From JAGAJR01 sp048463395 (GTDB taxonomy: Bacteria; Pseudomonadota; Alphaproteobacteria; RF32; CAG-239), in NCBI GenBank assembly GCA_048463395.1, contig DBFWPL010000023.1:124001-188000 (forward strand): a DNA stretch of 64,000 nucleotides, in the 5' to 3' direction. A program made the translations under genes and the position numbers. This document shows positions 36,615 through 46,012 of the stretch, in pieces (position 1 is the stretch's first letter; every line of letters starts with the position of its first letter). Below the pieces are notes generated by a model. That model ran no database searches. It was given only the letters and a program-made list of their open reading frames with translations, and was not told the DNA's origin.

Positions 36615-38150
36615 TTATTTTTTGATTAAAAGAGAATGTCCGGTCATTTCCGTTGGTTTTTCGATATGCAAAAGATCCAACATCGTTGGGGCAATGTCAG
36701 CCAGGCGTCCGTCTCGCAAACGGCAAACATGTTCCTGACAATTAACCAAAATGGCAGGAACTTTTCCGACCGTATGAGCGGTATATGGCTGTCCGGTTTT
36801 TTCATCAACCATTTTTTCGGCGTTTCCGTGATCTGCGGTAACAATCATAACCCCGCCAACGTCTTTAATGGCTTTTTCAACCTTGCCCAAGCATTCGTCA
36901 ACGGCGGCCACGGCTTTCAACGCAGCTTCCATAATGCCGGTATGTCCGACCATGTCGCCGTTGGCATAGTTGCAGATGATAACGTCAAAACGTTTGTCTT
37001 CAATGGCTTTAACCAGTTGTTCCGTAACCTCGTAAACGCTCATTTCCGGCTTAAGGTCATAAGTTGCGACCTTCGGGCTGGCGATAAGAATACGTTCTTC
37101 GCCCTTAAATTCTTTTTCCTCACCGCCGTTAAAAAAGAAGGTAACATGGGCGTATTTTTCCGTTTCGGCAATACGCAGCTGGGTCAACCCGTGGTTGGCA
37201 ACGACTTCGCCGAGAATATTGGTCAGAGCTTCCGGCGGGAACATCGTCTGCATAAAACGATTGTGGTCAACGGAATATTCCGTCATGCCGACATGAGCGG
37301 AAAACTTAACGGTTTTCTTACGGGCAAATCCGTTAAATTCGGCATCGGCAAGAGCATATAAAATTTCACGGGCACGGTCGGCACGGAAGTTTGCCATAAG
37401 CAAGGCATCGCCGTCTTCCATTCCCTGATAATCACCGATAACGGCCGGAATAACAAACTCATCGGTAACTTTCTCGGTATAAGAGGCTTTAATGGCTTCG
37501 TCAGCGGTTGCATAACGTTTGCCTTCAGCTGCAAGAACGGTATTGTAAGCCGCTTCGACACGATCCCAGCGTTTATCGCGGTCCATCGCATAGAAACGTC
37601 CTTCAATCGTAGCGATTTTAACATTGTTTAAGCCGCTGATTGACTTTTCAAAATCAGCCAGAAAACCTTCGGCAGAGGAAGGAGGCGTATCACGACCGTC
37701 CAAAAAGGCGTGAACCCAGGTTTTAATGCCGCTTTCTGCTAAAATTTTGCATAATGCGACAATGTGTTCTTGAGAAGAATGAACACCGCCCGGAGACATC
37801 AAACCCATAACATGAGCGGCTTTTCCGTTGGATTTTAATGTTTCAATCATTTTAACCAATACCGGATTATTTTTTAAGGAGCCGTCTTTTATGGCGAGGT
37901 CAATTCTTGGCAAATCCTGCATAACAACACGACCGGCACCGAGATTAGTGTGTCCGACTTCAGAATTTCCCATTTGTCCGTCCGGCAAACCGACATCCAA
38001 ACCGGAAGTCTGAATTAAACAATGCGGATTTTCATCATACATGCGGTGCCAGTTCGGCGTATGTCCCATCTCAATCGCATTGTCCGGAGTTTTCGGTTCA
38101 CGATAACCCCAACCGTCTAAAATCATAAGCAATACAGGTTTTTGTGTCAT
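36615..38150 (-). CDS. gpmI: 2,3-bisphosphoglycerate-independent phosphoglycerate mutase
   Basis: GpmI interconverts 3- and 2-phosphoglycerate using two Mn2+. The 511-residue protein has LLMILDGWGYREP (first metal Asp), GNSEVGHTNLGAGRVV with the phosphorylated Ser near 62, DGRDTPP, RFYAMDRDKRWDR, NYANGDMVGHTG and VTADHGNAEKM. Length is normal. It precedes the EnvC-like gene by 7 bp, so glycolysis and envelope genes share a transcript. Confidence 0.98.
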   Translation of the reverse strand: MTQKPVLLMILDGWGYREPKTPDNAIEMGHTPNWHRMYDENPHCLIQTSGLDVGLPDGQMGNSEVGHTNLGAGRVVMQDLPRIDLAIKDGSLKNNPVLVKMIETLKSNGKAAHVMGLMSPGGVHSSQEHIVALCKILAESGIKTWVHAFLDGRDTPPSSAEGFLADFEKSISGLNNVKIATIEGRFYAMDRDKRWDRVEAAYNTVLAAEGKRYATADEAIKASYTEKVTDEFVIPAVIGDYQGMEDGDALLMANFRADRAREILYALADAEFNGFARKKTVKFSAHVGMTEYSVDHNRFMQTMFPPEALTNILGEVVANHGLTQLRIAETEKYAHVTFFFNGGEEKEFKGEERILIASPKVATYDLKPEMSVYEVTEQLVKAIEDKRFDVIICNYANGDMVGHTGIMEAALKAVAAVDECLGKVEKAIKDVGGVMIVTADHGNAEKMVDEKTGQPYTAHTVGKVPAILVNCQEHVCRLRDGRLADIAPTMLDLLHIEKPTEMTGHSLLIKK

Positions 38151-38247
38151 CTTTTTTTTCCTTAAATTAGAATTTATAATCTTGTCGCCATTATATATAA
38201 TAAAAGATATTATAAAAGCACTATTTTCACAAAATTAATTATTGTTT

Positions 38248-40047
38248 TTATTTTGCGGCAATCATAATTTTTCGCCAGATTTCCGCCGGAATATTTCCTC
38301 CGGTAATGCCTTTCATCGGAGAGTTATCGTCATTTCCGACCCATACGGCACAAATATAATCGTTATTAAAGCCGACAAACCATGCGTCCCGATAATCTTG
38401 GGTCGTCCCTGTTTTTCCGGCGGCAAACCCCGGAATTTGAGCTTTTTTTCCGGTTCCGTAATCAATAACGTTTTTCAGCATTCCGGTCAGGGTATGGGTA
38501 ATCTGCTCGTCAATAATCCGGTTTTGGCGGTCAACTTCTCTTTGATAGAGCTGATATCCGTCGCGGGTAAAAATCTCTTTTACGGTATAAGGCCAGGTTG
38601 CCAAACCACCGTTGGCAATGGAGGAATAAGCCACCGCCATATCCAAAACCTTGACCTCAAAAGTTCCGAGAGCCAGAGAAGGCGTGTTTTCAATCGGTGT
38701 GGTAATCCCCATTCTCTTAGCATTGCGGATGATTTTGCTTCGACCTGTTTTTTCGGAGAGATTAATAGTTGCCAAATTGAGAGATTGTGCCAAAGCCCTG
38801 TCCATGCTGACCGGTCCGTAATATTTCTTATCATAATTTTCCGGTTTCCAGTCTCCGATGGAAATAGGAGAGTCGTCAATAATGCTGTCTCTGGTAAAAC
38901 CGTTTTGCAAAGCGGTCAGATATACAAACGGTTTGAAAGAGGAGCCCGGTTGTCGCAAGGCTTGGGTTGCCCGGTTAAATTGGCTTCGGTTGTAATCCAC
39001 ACCGCCGACCATGGCTTTGACGGCTCCGGTTTTATCAAGAATGACAACGGCTCCCTGAGAAACGTTTTTGTGTTTGTTGGCTTTGATTGTTTCTTGCAGA
39101 ACTTTTTCGGCTCGTTCCTGTAGATTTTGATCTAATGTGGTCGAAACGTAAATGTCGCTGTCTCTTTCGCCGATATAAGCGTTAACCTCATTATAAGCCC
39201 AATCGGCAAAATACCGCCCGCCTTGAACTTTATCGGAGATTTCCGCTCCGGTTTTCATGGTTAAGGCGTTTTTCATCTGTTCATTGCTGATGGCTCCGGT
39301 TTCGACCATAATCTTAAGAACGACTTTTGCCCTGTCTTCGGCTTTTTTCATGCTGTTAATCGGATTATAGCGGGAAGGGGCTTTAAGCATTCCGGCAATA
39401 ATGGCGGCTTCTTTAAGGTTTAAATCTCGGGAAGTTTTTTGGAAATATTTGTTGGCGGCGGCTTCAATACCGTAAGTTCCCGAACCGAGGTATACTCTGT
39501 TCAGATAAAGGGTTAAAATCTGCTCTTTGCTGAATTTATGTTCCAGCCAAAAGGCTAAAAGCAGTTCCTGTATTTTTCGTTTAATGTTTTTCTGCGGCGT
39601 AAGAAACAGGTTTTTGGCAACTTGTTGGGTAATCGTGCTTCCGCCTTGAGCGTATCTGCGTTTAATCAGGTTGGTTGCCATTGCTCTGGTAAAGGCAATA
39701 AGATCAAACCCGAAATGTTGGTAAAAACGTCGGTCTTCGGTAGAAACAACGGCATCCGGAACAAAAGGAGGCAGCTCGTCAAGCATAATCACTTCGGAAT
39801 AAATATTTCCGAAAGTGATAATCTCGTTTCCGTTCTCGGCGGTAATGGTTGTTGAAGGCTGACGGGTTCTGGCAACGGCTTTTTCAATGTCGGGAAGAGT
39901 GAGGTAGCAATAGGTCAGATAAGTTAATAAAGTTATCACCAACAAAGCAAAAATTTTTAAGAGAATATGCCGATTCGCAACCCTTTGTTTTGACTCTTTT
40001 TTTCTTTTTTTCTTTATTGTTTTTTTCTTCTTTGTTGTTTTTGCCAT
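38248..40047 (-). CDS. mrcA: class A penicillin-binding protein (PBP1A family)
   Basis: A bifunctional peptidoglycan polymerase and crosslinker. From the ATG at 40047 (AAGGA upstream) it has 599 residues: a strongly basic N-terminus, one membrane helix (about 33-52), GT51 domain with VVSTEDRRFYQHFGFD and GGSTITQQVAKNLFL, then transpeptidase motifs SSFKP (S-x-x-K), SLN (SxN) and KTGTT. All active-site motifs are intact. It ends shortly after the KTG box, so the C-terminus is short for PBP1A. It is divergent from a small RHH gene. Confidence 0.93.
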   Translation of the reverse strand: MAKTTKKKKTIKKKRKKESKQRVANRHILLKIFALLVITLLTYLTYCYLTLPDIEKAVARTRQPSTTITAENGNEIITFGNIYSEVIMLDELPPFVPDAVVSTEDRRFYQHFGFDLIAFTRAMATNLIKRRYAQGGSTITQQVAKNLFLTPQKNIKRKIQELLLAFWLEHKFSKEQILTLYLNRVYLGSGTYGIEAAANKYFQKTSRDLNLKEAAIIAGMLKAPSRYNPINSMKKAEDRAKVVLKIMVETGAISNEQMKNALTMKTGAEISDKVQGGRYFADWAYNEVNAYIGERDSDIYVSTTLDQNLQERAEKVLQETIKANKHKNVSQGAVVILDKTGAVKAMVGGVDYNRSQFNRATQALRQPGSSFKPFVYLTALQNGFTRDSIIDDSPISIGDWKPENYDKKYYGPVSMDRALAQSLNLATINLSEKTGRSKIIRNAKRMGITTPIENTPSLALGTFEVKVLDMAVAYSSIANGGLATWPYTVKEIFTRDGYQLYQREVDRQNRIIDEQITHTLTGMLKNVIDYGTGKKAQIPGFAAGKTGTTQDYRDAWFVGFNNDYICAVWVGNDDNSPMKGITGGNIPAEIWRKIMIAAK

Positions 40048-40127
40048 AAACTCAGTCCTTGCCACGATTCGCAAAATATTTTACAACTGTTTTTATCATA
40101 TATCATAAAAAGATTAAGGAAGATTTT

Positions 40128-40328
40128 ATGGCCAATATTTCAGTTAACATTTCTGCCGAACTCAAAAATAAACTGGAAAAAATCGCTTCTAAAAGCGGTC
40201 GTTCGGTAGACGAGTGCATAGAGCTTGCTTTAGCTGAATATATTGATAATTTTGAAGATTTTTACCAGACGGATTTGAACGCCGTCAGCGGTTTGGAGCG
40301 TTCTTTCTTTTTATCTGTTGGCGAATAA
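40128..40328 (+). CDS. small ribbon-helix-helix type protein
   Basis: A 66-residue protein: ISVNISAELKNKLEKIASKSGRSVDECIELALAEYI has the strand-helix-helix pattern of CopG/Arc-type DNA-binding proteins, often antitoxins. AAGGAAG precedes the ATG at 40128; the longer open frame upstream overlaps the PBP gene start and is rejected. No toxin gene follows; polA begins 55 bp later. It may autoregulate its own promoter between PBP1A and polA. Confidence 0.7.
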   Translation: MANISVNISAELKNKLEKIASKSGRSVDECIELALAEYIDNFEDFYQTDLNAVSGLERSFFLSVGE

Positions 40329-40383
40329 GATTTTATTGGCTATATTTACATTACGGTTTAATTTATTTTTAAAGTGAGCGGCG

Positions 40384-43158
40384 ATGACTAAAAAAATTTG
40401 TCTTGTTGACGGTTCGGGCTATATTTTTCGTGCTTTTTACGCTCTTCCTCCGATGACCGGTCCGGAAGGCGTTCCCGTAAATGCGGTTTATGGCTTTACC
40501 AATATGTTTTTAAAACTGACCAATAAAATCGGCTGCGATTATTCATTGGTCTTGTTTGATGCGAAAAGACAAAATTTCCGCAATGATATTTTCCCCGAAT
40601 ATAAAGGTACTCGTAAGGAAACGCCGGAAGATTTAATTCCTCAGTTTGAAATCATCCATCAGGCGGTGGAAGCTCTTAATTTGCATTATTTGGATATGGA
40701 GGGATACGAAGCCGACGACCTGATAGCCACTTATGCCCAAAAGGCTTTGGATAAAGGCTATGAAGTGGTCGTTGTTTCCGCTGACAAAGACCTTATGCAG
40801 CTCATCCGCCCGGGAGTGGAGTTTTATGACCCGATGAAGGATAAGTTTTTTACGCTGGAAGATGTAAAAGAAAAATTCGGAGTTCTGCCGGATAAGGTGG
40901 TTGATGTTCAGGCTCTTGCCGGAGACAGTATCGACAATGTTCCGGGCGTTCCGGGGATTGGGTTAAAAACGGCGGCGGAATTGGTTAATCAGTTTGGCTC
41001 TTTGCAAGAGATTTTAAATCGGGCGGAAGAAATAAAACAAAACAAACGCCGTGAAACACTTATTGCCAATAAACAAAACGCGGAAATTTCTCTCCGATTG
41101 GTAACTTTGAAAAACGATGTTCCCGTTGAGCACGATATTGAAGAATACGAATGCCGTAAACCGGAGTTAAATAAGATTATGGCATTTGTCGATAAATATG
41201 AGTTCAAAAGCATTCGTCCCCGTATCGAAAAATGGGTTTCGGAACAGTGTTCTAAAAACTCGGAAGAAGAAGGTGTGGAAGGGGTAAACACTGTATTTAA
41301 ACCGGTGGAAAAACACTATGAGCTTATCCGTGATGAAGATGGTTTAAAACGCTGGGCTAAGATGATTAAAGAAAAAAGGGCGTTTGCATTTGATACCGAA
41401 ACAACCGGATTGAATTTTATTTTTGATAAAATTGTCGGTTTTTCCATGTCGGTGGAACCGGGAGTTGCTTGTTATGTTCCTTTAGGGCATAAAACCGCGG
41501 GACAAGGGGCTAATCTGGATTTGTTCAGTAACGCCGAAACCAATGTTCCTCAACAACTGAGTTTTGATATTGTCAAAAAACACCTGAAACCTGTTTTTGA
41601 AAGCAAATCTATCTTAAAAATCGGACATAACATTAAGTTTGATATGCACTTTATGGCTCAGGTTTTGGGAGATGATACGGAAATTTCTCCGGTTGAAGAT
41701 ACTTCGGTGTTGTCTTATGTTTTGGACAGTTCGGAACATGGCCACGGAATGGATGAACTGGCAGAGTTGTTCCTTGATTATAAAACCATTCATTACGAAG
41801 ATGTTGCCGGCAGCGGTAAAAACAAAGTAACCTTTGATTATGTGGATTTGGATAAAGCTTTGGATTATGCCGCGGAAGACGCAGACATTACTCTGCGTTT
41901 GTATCAGGTTTTGAAACCTCGTTTGGTTAGGGAACATCAGGTTTCCGTTTATGAGGATTTTGACCGTCCGCTGATTGACATACTGAAAAAAATGGAAGAT
42001 GACGGAATTATGGTTAATTCTAAAGCCTTGTTGGAATTAAGCCGTGATTTTGATGTTAAGCTTCGGCAATATGAAAAAGAAATTTACGCTTTGGCAGGGG
42101 AAGAGTTTAATATCGGTTCTCCAAAACAAATCGGCGATATTTTGTTTGGAAAACTGGGTGCCAAAGGCAAAAAAACGCCAACCGGAGCTTGGCAGACGGG
42201 GGCGGATATCCTTGAGCAGTTGGCTGAGGAAGGGAACCTTCTGGCTGCAAAGATTCTTGATTGGCGAGGTATCAGCAAGCTGAAGTCAACCTATACAGAC
42301 GCTTTACTGGAATTGTTGGATAAAAACAATCGTGTTCACACGACCTTTTCGCAAGTTGTTGCCAATACCGGTCGTTTGGCGTCTTCTAATCCGAATTTGC
42401 AGAATATTCCGATACGCAGTGAAGACGGTAAGAAAATTCGGGCCTGCTTTGTTTCAAAAGCGGGACACAAAATCATTGCTGCCGATTATTCTCAGGTCGA
42501 GTTGCGGCTGTTGGCGGCGGTGGCGGATGTTAAGGCCTTAAAGCAAGCATTTGCCGAGGGTGTGGATATTCATACGTCGACAGCGTCAAAAGTGTTCGGT
42601 CTTCCGCCGGAACAGATCGACGGTAATATGCGTCGTCATGCCAAAGCCATTAACTTCGGTATTGTTTACGGAATTTCACAATACGGCTTGTCCAAACAGA
42701 TTGATGTAACGCCGGCGGAAGCCAAGGCTTATATTGACGCTTATTTCAGAGAAATGCCCGAGATTAAGGAATATATGGACAAGACCATAGAATTTGCCCG
42801 CCGCAACGGCTATGTTTTAACGCCGTTTGGCAGAAAATGCTCGGTTTTGGGAATTAATGATAAAAACAAAAGAATTGCTTCTAATGCCGAACGAGCTGCG
42901 ATTAACGCTCCGATACAAGGCGGTGCTGCGGATATTATCAAATTGGCAATGAACAAAGTACTGAGACTTTTGCAAGCAAAAGGATACAAAACCAAAATGC
43001 TCTTACAGGTTCACGACGAATTGGTTTTTGAGGCTCCGTTGGATGAAGTTGACGAGGTCAGTCGCTTAATCAAAGAGAATATGGAAAACGTTGTTGAATA
43101 CGACGTTCCGTTTATTGCCGAAGTGGGCGTCGGTGATAATTGGGCTGAAGCTCACTAA
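40384..43158 (+). CDS. polA: DNA polymerase I
   Basis: The 924-residue protein has all three domains. The 5' nuclease (DGSGYIFRAFYALPPM, EADDLIATYA, GDSIDNVPGVPGIG) covers about 1-290. The 3'-5' exonuclease (FAFDTETTGLNFIFDKIVGF with D-x-E intact, near 335) follows. The polymerase has motif A DYSQVELRLLA, motif B RRHAKAINFGIVYG and motif C VHDELVF. Proofreading residues therefore appear present. One polar 14-mer lies at 41288-41301, in the linker between nuclease and exonuclease. It is convergent with the metalloprotease-like gene. Confidence 0.98.
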   Translation: MTKKICLVDGSGYIFRAFYALPPMTGPEGVPVNAVYGFTNMFLKLTNKIGCDYSLVLFDAKRQNFRNDIFPEYKGTRKETPEDLIPQFEIIHQAVEALNLHYLDMEGYEADDLIATYAQKALDKGYEVVVVSADKDLMQLIRPGVEFYDPMKDKFFTLEDVKEKFGVLPDKVVDVQALAGDSIDNVPGVPGIGLKTAAELVNQFGSLQEILNRAEEIKQNKRRETLIANKQNAEISLRLVTLKNDVPVEHDIEEYECRKPELNKIMAFVDKYEFKSIRPRIEKWVSEQCSKNSEEEGVEGVNTVFKPVEKHYELIRDEDGLKRWAKMIKEKRAFAFDTETTGLNFIFDKIVGFSMSVEPGVACYVPLGHKTAGQGANLDLFSNAETNVPQQLSFDIVKKHLKPVFESKSILKIGHNIKFDMHFMAQVLGDDTEISPVEDTSVLSYVLDSSEHGHGMDELAELFLDYKTIHYEDVAGSGKNKVTFDYVDLDKALDYAAEDADITLRLYQVLKPRLVREHQVSVYEDFDRPLIDILKKMEDDGIMVNSKALLELSRDFDVKLRQYEKEIYALAGEEFNIGSPKQIGDILFGKLGAKGKKTPTGAWQTGADILEQLAEEGNLLAAKILDWRGISKLKSTYTDALLELLDKNNRVHTTFSQVVANTGRLASSNPNLQNIPIRSEDGKKIRACFVSKAGHKIIAADYSQVELRLLAAVADVKALKQAFAEGVDIHTSTASKVFGLPPEQIDGNMRRHAKAINFGIVYGISQYGLSKQIDVTPAEAKAYIDAYFREMPEIKEYMDKTIEFARRNGYVLTPFGRKCSVLGINDKNKRIASNAERAAINAPIQGGAADIIKLAMNKVLRLLQAKGYKTKMLLQVHDELVFEAPLDEVDEVSRLIKENMENVVEYDVPFIAEVGVGDNWAEAH
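41288..41301 (+). repeat. polar motif ACRSYGTATTTAAA in polA
   Basis: ACACTGTATTTAAA, identical to the copies at 7287 and 13794 but 27 kb from the main group; it lies in the poorly conserved inter-domain linker (encoding NTVFKP). Confidence 0.5.
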
Positions 43159-43161
43159 AAA

Positions 43162-45435
43162 CTAAGGCCGTCCGCCCCGTCCCTGTGTTCTGCCGTTTCG
43201 GGAAACAGGCGGAAGTTTGGAAAAATCAATAGGCGTATAACGTCCGGCGATATTATCCATTTGAGAGCAATTGGCAAAATCATGTTCCACCGCTTTTACA
43301 TAGCGGTCGGCAACCTTGTCCCAAAGTTGTCTTTCCGGACTTCCTTGCTTTGGAATGGCTGTTCCGAAAATTTGCTCTTCAAATTTGGCAGCGTCTTTGC
43401 CGCAATAAAATTCGCCCATATGTTTTTGATAAAGCTTGTGAGAGCAATAGCTTTCCAAAATATCAAATTCATATCGGGTATTATAGTCCTGAGCTTTTCT
43501 GTCCCCGACATATTCCTGAGACTGAGCGTTTCGTTGAATAAGACCTTCTTTTTGGGCCGCGAAAAAAACCAGATATTCTGATTTCCTGTCAATCAAGGAA
43601 CCAAAACGGGATGGGCACAAGCCATTAATGGTGCTTTGCGGATACTGCTGTTCAAAAATACCTTGCAGATAAAAACGCCCTGTAACTTTCGGATTGAAAT
43701 TAATTTCGTCGGCTTGATCAACCCAACTCGGGGATTTCTCAATATCCTGTCCGAAACGAAGATTGATTTCTTTACTTAGACGTTTGGCGTCTTCATAATT
43801 TCCGATATAAATGGTCATACCTTTGCCGTTCTCGCCGCCGTGAGCAATTTTGTGTTCGACATCCAGAGTTTCCAACATTTCGGAAATGGCTTTTGTGGTA
43901 GGGTCATTGCGGTTTGGAACCACATCAAGATGCAATTTCCAGGCGGCAGTTCCTTTTCTGGCTTGAGAAGTGTAATAAAAATTTTTAGGAGACAATCCGG
44001 TTTTTTGTTTATGTTGCTCTCCTCTCGGGTCTGTTTCGTTTCCGGTATCGCGGACAGCTTGTTCTCTTTCGGTTTCCCGTTGTTCAGCTTCTCTCAACAC
44101 GGTTAACTGACGTTTTTCCTTTTCGCTCAGTTGGTTGAGTTTTTCTTTTCTTTCCAATTCTTTTTTTCTGTCTTCCCGACTTTGTTCCAGACGGGAGGCA
44201 GCCGGTTTTGGAGCCGGAGTTTGCTGACGTTGTCTTTCTTTGTTCAGGAGGGCTAAAAGTCTGATTTTTGTTTCCGGTTCCAGTTGTTTTAAAAATTCGG
44301 GAGTAATTTCCGGTCTGCGGTCGGTTTCCATATTGGCTTCCAAGCAGGCAATCAGCATACGAGCCTGAAATTCGGCGGAAGATTTCGGTGAAATATCGAC
44401 AATACAGTTGCGTTCTCTGGCCAGTTTAACGGTGTCGGCACAGTCTTTGAGGCTTGGAACTTTGTAGTTTCCGTCTTTGTCTCTTCCTTTAAGAGAAATA
44501 AAGTCTTCGCAGTTTGATTCCACGTCAAGGCTTTCGCCGTTGTTGCGAAGCAAAGAGGCTTTGAAACCGTTGGCCTGAAGGTCTTCTTTGTATTGAGAAC
44601 CTTCCTGAGCGGCAACCTTTTGGTAAAATTCGCGAAATGGGATTTTCCTTTTAGGGTCAACCGGGATTTTGATGATTTCTTCCGGTTTGGTTTCTGTATC
44701 TATATTGATTTGCTGCTGAGTATTTTGGTGAGCAAAAGTGTCTCGCAGATATTCATGCATTGACTCCATGCAGTCTTTGCAGAAAATCGGTTTGTTGCTG
44801 TTTTTTCTCCGTCTGTAACTTTCCGGTGTATAGGCATATTCATACATCAGACAATCTGGATCCGTGCAGTGAGAGCCTAAGTTTTCGACGGTGTTTCTTC
44901 TTTCTGCGTGAGTGGCGTTAAATGTATGCCCCAGCTCATGCATAACAATGTCTTTGAAAAAGCCTTCGTCATTGCCGATTGTTCCTGCGGATAGGCAAGG
45001 GCCGAACCCGCCGCCGATACCATAAGCGAAAGTTGTCGGCCGTTGGCAAACGGAAATTCGAAGCGGTTCGCTGAAAGGAATATATTTGCGATTATTATTT
45101 TTAAGATTATACCATTTTTTCAAATCAACCTGACCGTTTTCGGAGGCTTCTCTCAAAAGCCAGTCGATGGAAACATTTTTCAGGTAATACGTTCCGTCAG
45201 GTTGTCGCTCAAATTTTTCCCAAATTTCTCGTTCATCGACATCGGGATTTTTAAGCCTTGTTTTGCGGATAATGTCTTCAATTGAAGATTGCGTAAAAGG
45301 TTTATCGTCTTTGACTTTGAATTTGTCTTTGTATTGAGGAAATAGGTTTAAGAAGTCTTCAACTGCTTCTCTGGTCCATTTTTTGTATTTTTCATCCAGA
45401 CCCTTTTCAAACTCTAAAATGATTACTTTCTGCAT
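43162..45435 (-). CDS. large archaemetzincin-like metallopeptidase of unknown role
   Basis: A 757-residue protein. H166-E-L-G-H170-x5-H176 is a metzincin zinc site. It is followed by C190-x4-C195-L-M197 and C219-x2-C222, which resembles the archaemetzincin signature (HExxHxxGx3Cx4CxMx17CxxC) with an insertion before the first Cys. Residues about 400-485 are Arg/Glu/Gln-rich and probably coiled. The C-terminal 270 residues (AWKLHLDVV, GKGMTIYIGNYEDAKRLSKEI) form a separate unrecognised domain, ending in an Arg/Gly tail. No signal peptide. Substrate unknown; a secreted effector is one possibility. Confidence 0.6.
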   Translation of the reverse strand: MQKVIILEFEKGLDEKYKKWTREAVEDFLNLFPQYKDKFKVKDDKPFTQSSIEDIIRKTRLKNPDVDEREIWEKFERQPDGTYYLKNVSIDWLLREASENGQVDLKKWYNLKNNNRKYIPFSEPLRISVCQRPTTFAYGIGGGFGPCLSAGTIGNDEGFFKDIVMHELGHTFNATHAERRNTVENLGSHCTDPDCLMYEYAYTPESYRRRKNSNKPIFCKDCMESMHEYLRDTFAHQNTQQQINIDTETKPEEIIKIPVDPKRKIPFREFYQKVAAQEGSQYKEDLQANGFKASLLRNNGESLDVESNCEDFISLKGRDKDGNYKVPSLKDCADTVKLARERNCIVDISPKSSAEFQARMLIACLEANMETDRRPEITPEFLKQLEPETKIRLLALLNKERQRQQTPAPKPAASRLEQSREDRKKELERKEKLNQLSEKEKRQLTVLREAEQRETEREQAVRDTGNETDPRGEQHKQKTGLSPKNFYYTSQARKGTAAWKLHLDVVPNRNDPTTKAISEMLETLDVEHKIAHGGENGKGMTIYIGNYEDAKRLSKEINLRFGQDIEKSPSWVDQADEINFNPKVTGRFYLQGIFEQQYPQSTINGLCPSRFGSLIDRKSEYLVFFAAQKEGLIQRNAQSQEYVGDRKAQDYNTRYEFDILESYCSHKLYQKHMGEFYCGKDAAKFEEQIFGTAIPKQGSPERQLWDKVADRYVKAVEHDFANCSQMDNIAGRYTPIDFSKLPPVSRNGRTQGRGGRP

Positions 45436-46012
45436 ACGACAAATTCCCTTGGTTAAAATATACCAAAGGATAACATGTTTTGTATATTTTGTCTACAAAA
45501 GAAACGGAAAAAGATTAGGACATAATAGTATTTTTTAGAAATTCTGTTGGGTAAGCCAGTCCTTGGCAATGTTTTGAGACATAAAGGACTTCTTCCTTTA
45601 AGTTTCCCCACAGATATTGTTTTTTTAACGTCGACACACCGTTAAAAAAGGTTTTCAAAAAGTAATAATGGCACGCGTTTTTTAGACATTGGTTTTATCT
45701 AAAATAATTGTCGGAAAATTCCTTAAAACAAAGCTTTGTAAACGTCTGACAGAATCGTTATTTGTTAGGATTCTAACCTGTAAATTATTAACGGTTTATT
45801 ACCGCTTGAATCCAGAGATTCCCACGATTCGCTGCAAATCAAGACTCAGATTCGTTTTGAGTCCGATAAAAAATTTTTCACGCCCTCTGCCGACTCCTGA
45901 AAAATATACACAAAACACCTGAAATTTTTGATTTATTGCTTGGTGATTTTGAGATGTTGATGTATATTCTCTAAAGCTGAAAAGTATCGGAAATAATAAG
46001 GAAAAATAAATT
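45436..46012. promoter_or_regulatory. 577-bp gap upstream of gyrB with nine clustered GANTC sites
   Basis: No convincing gene. GANTC occurs nine times between 45752 and 45896: starts 45752, 45769, 45808, 45817, 45826, 45843, 45849, 45859 and 45892. GANTC is the CcrM methylation site in alphaproteobacteria. A perfect 10-bp AT-rich hairpin TTTTTTAACG/CGTTAAAAAA lies at 45621-45649. A possible gyrB promoter is TTGGTG-17-TATATT (45940-45968). ATATACACA near 45904 is one mismatch from a DnaA box. Confidence 0.6.

Noticed and set aside
36636..37361. 241-codon open frame antisense to gpmI
   Set aside because: The opposite strand encodes intact gpmI motifs throughout; no independent evidence for this frame.
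38242..39123. 293-codon open frame antisense to the PBP1A gene
   Set aside because: It lies wholly within a well-supported gene on the other strand, shows no family motif, and has composition expected of a shadow frame.
45621..45649. Perfect 10-bp hairpin in the gyrB upstream gap as a terminator
   Set aside because: It is all A-T apart from one C-G pair at the tip and no gene ends nearby on either strand, so a terminator role is unsupported.
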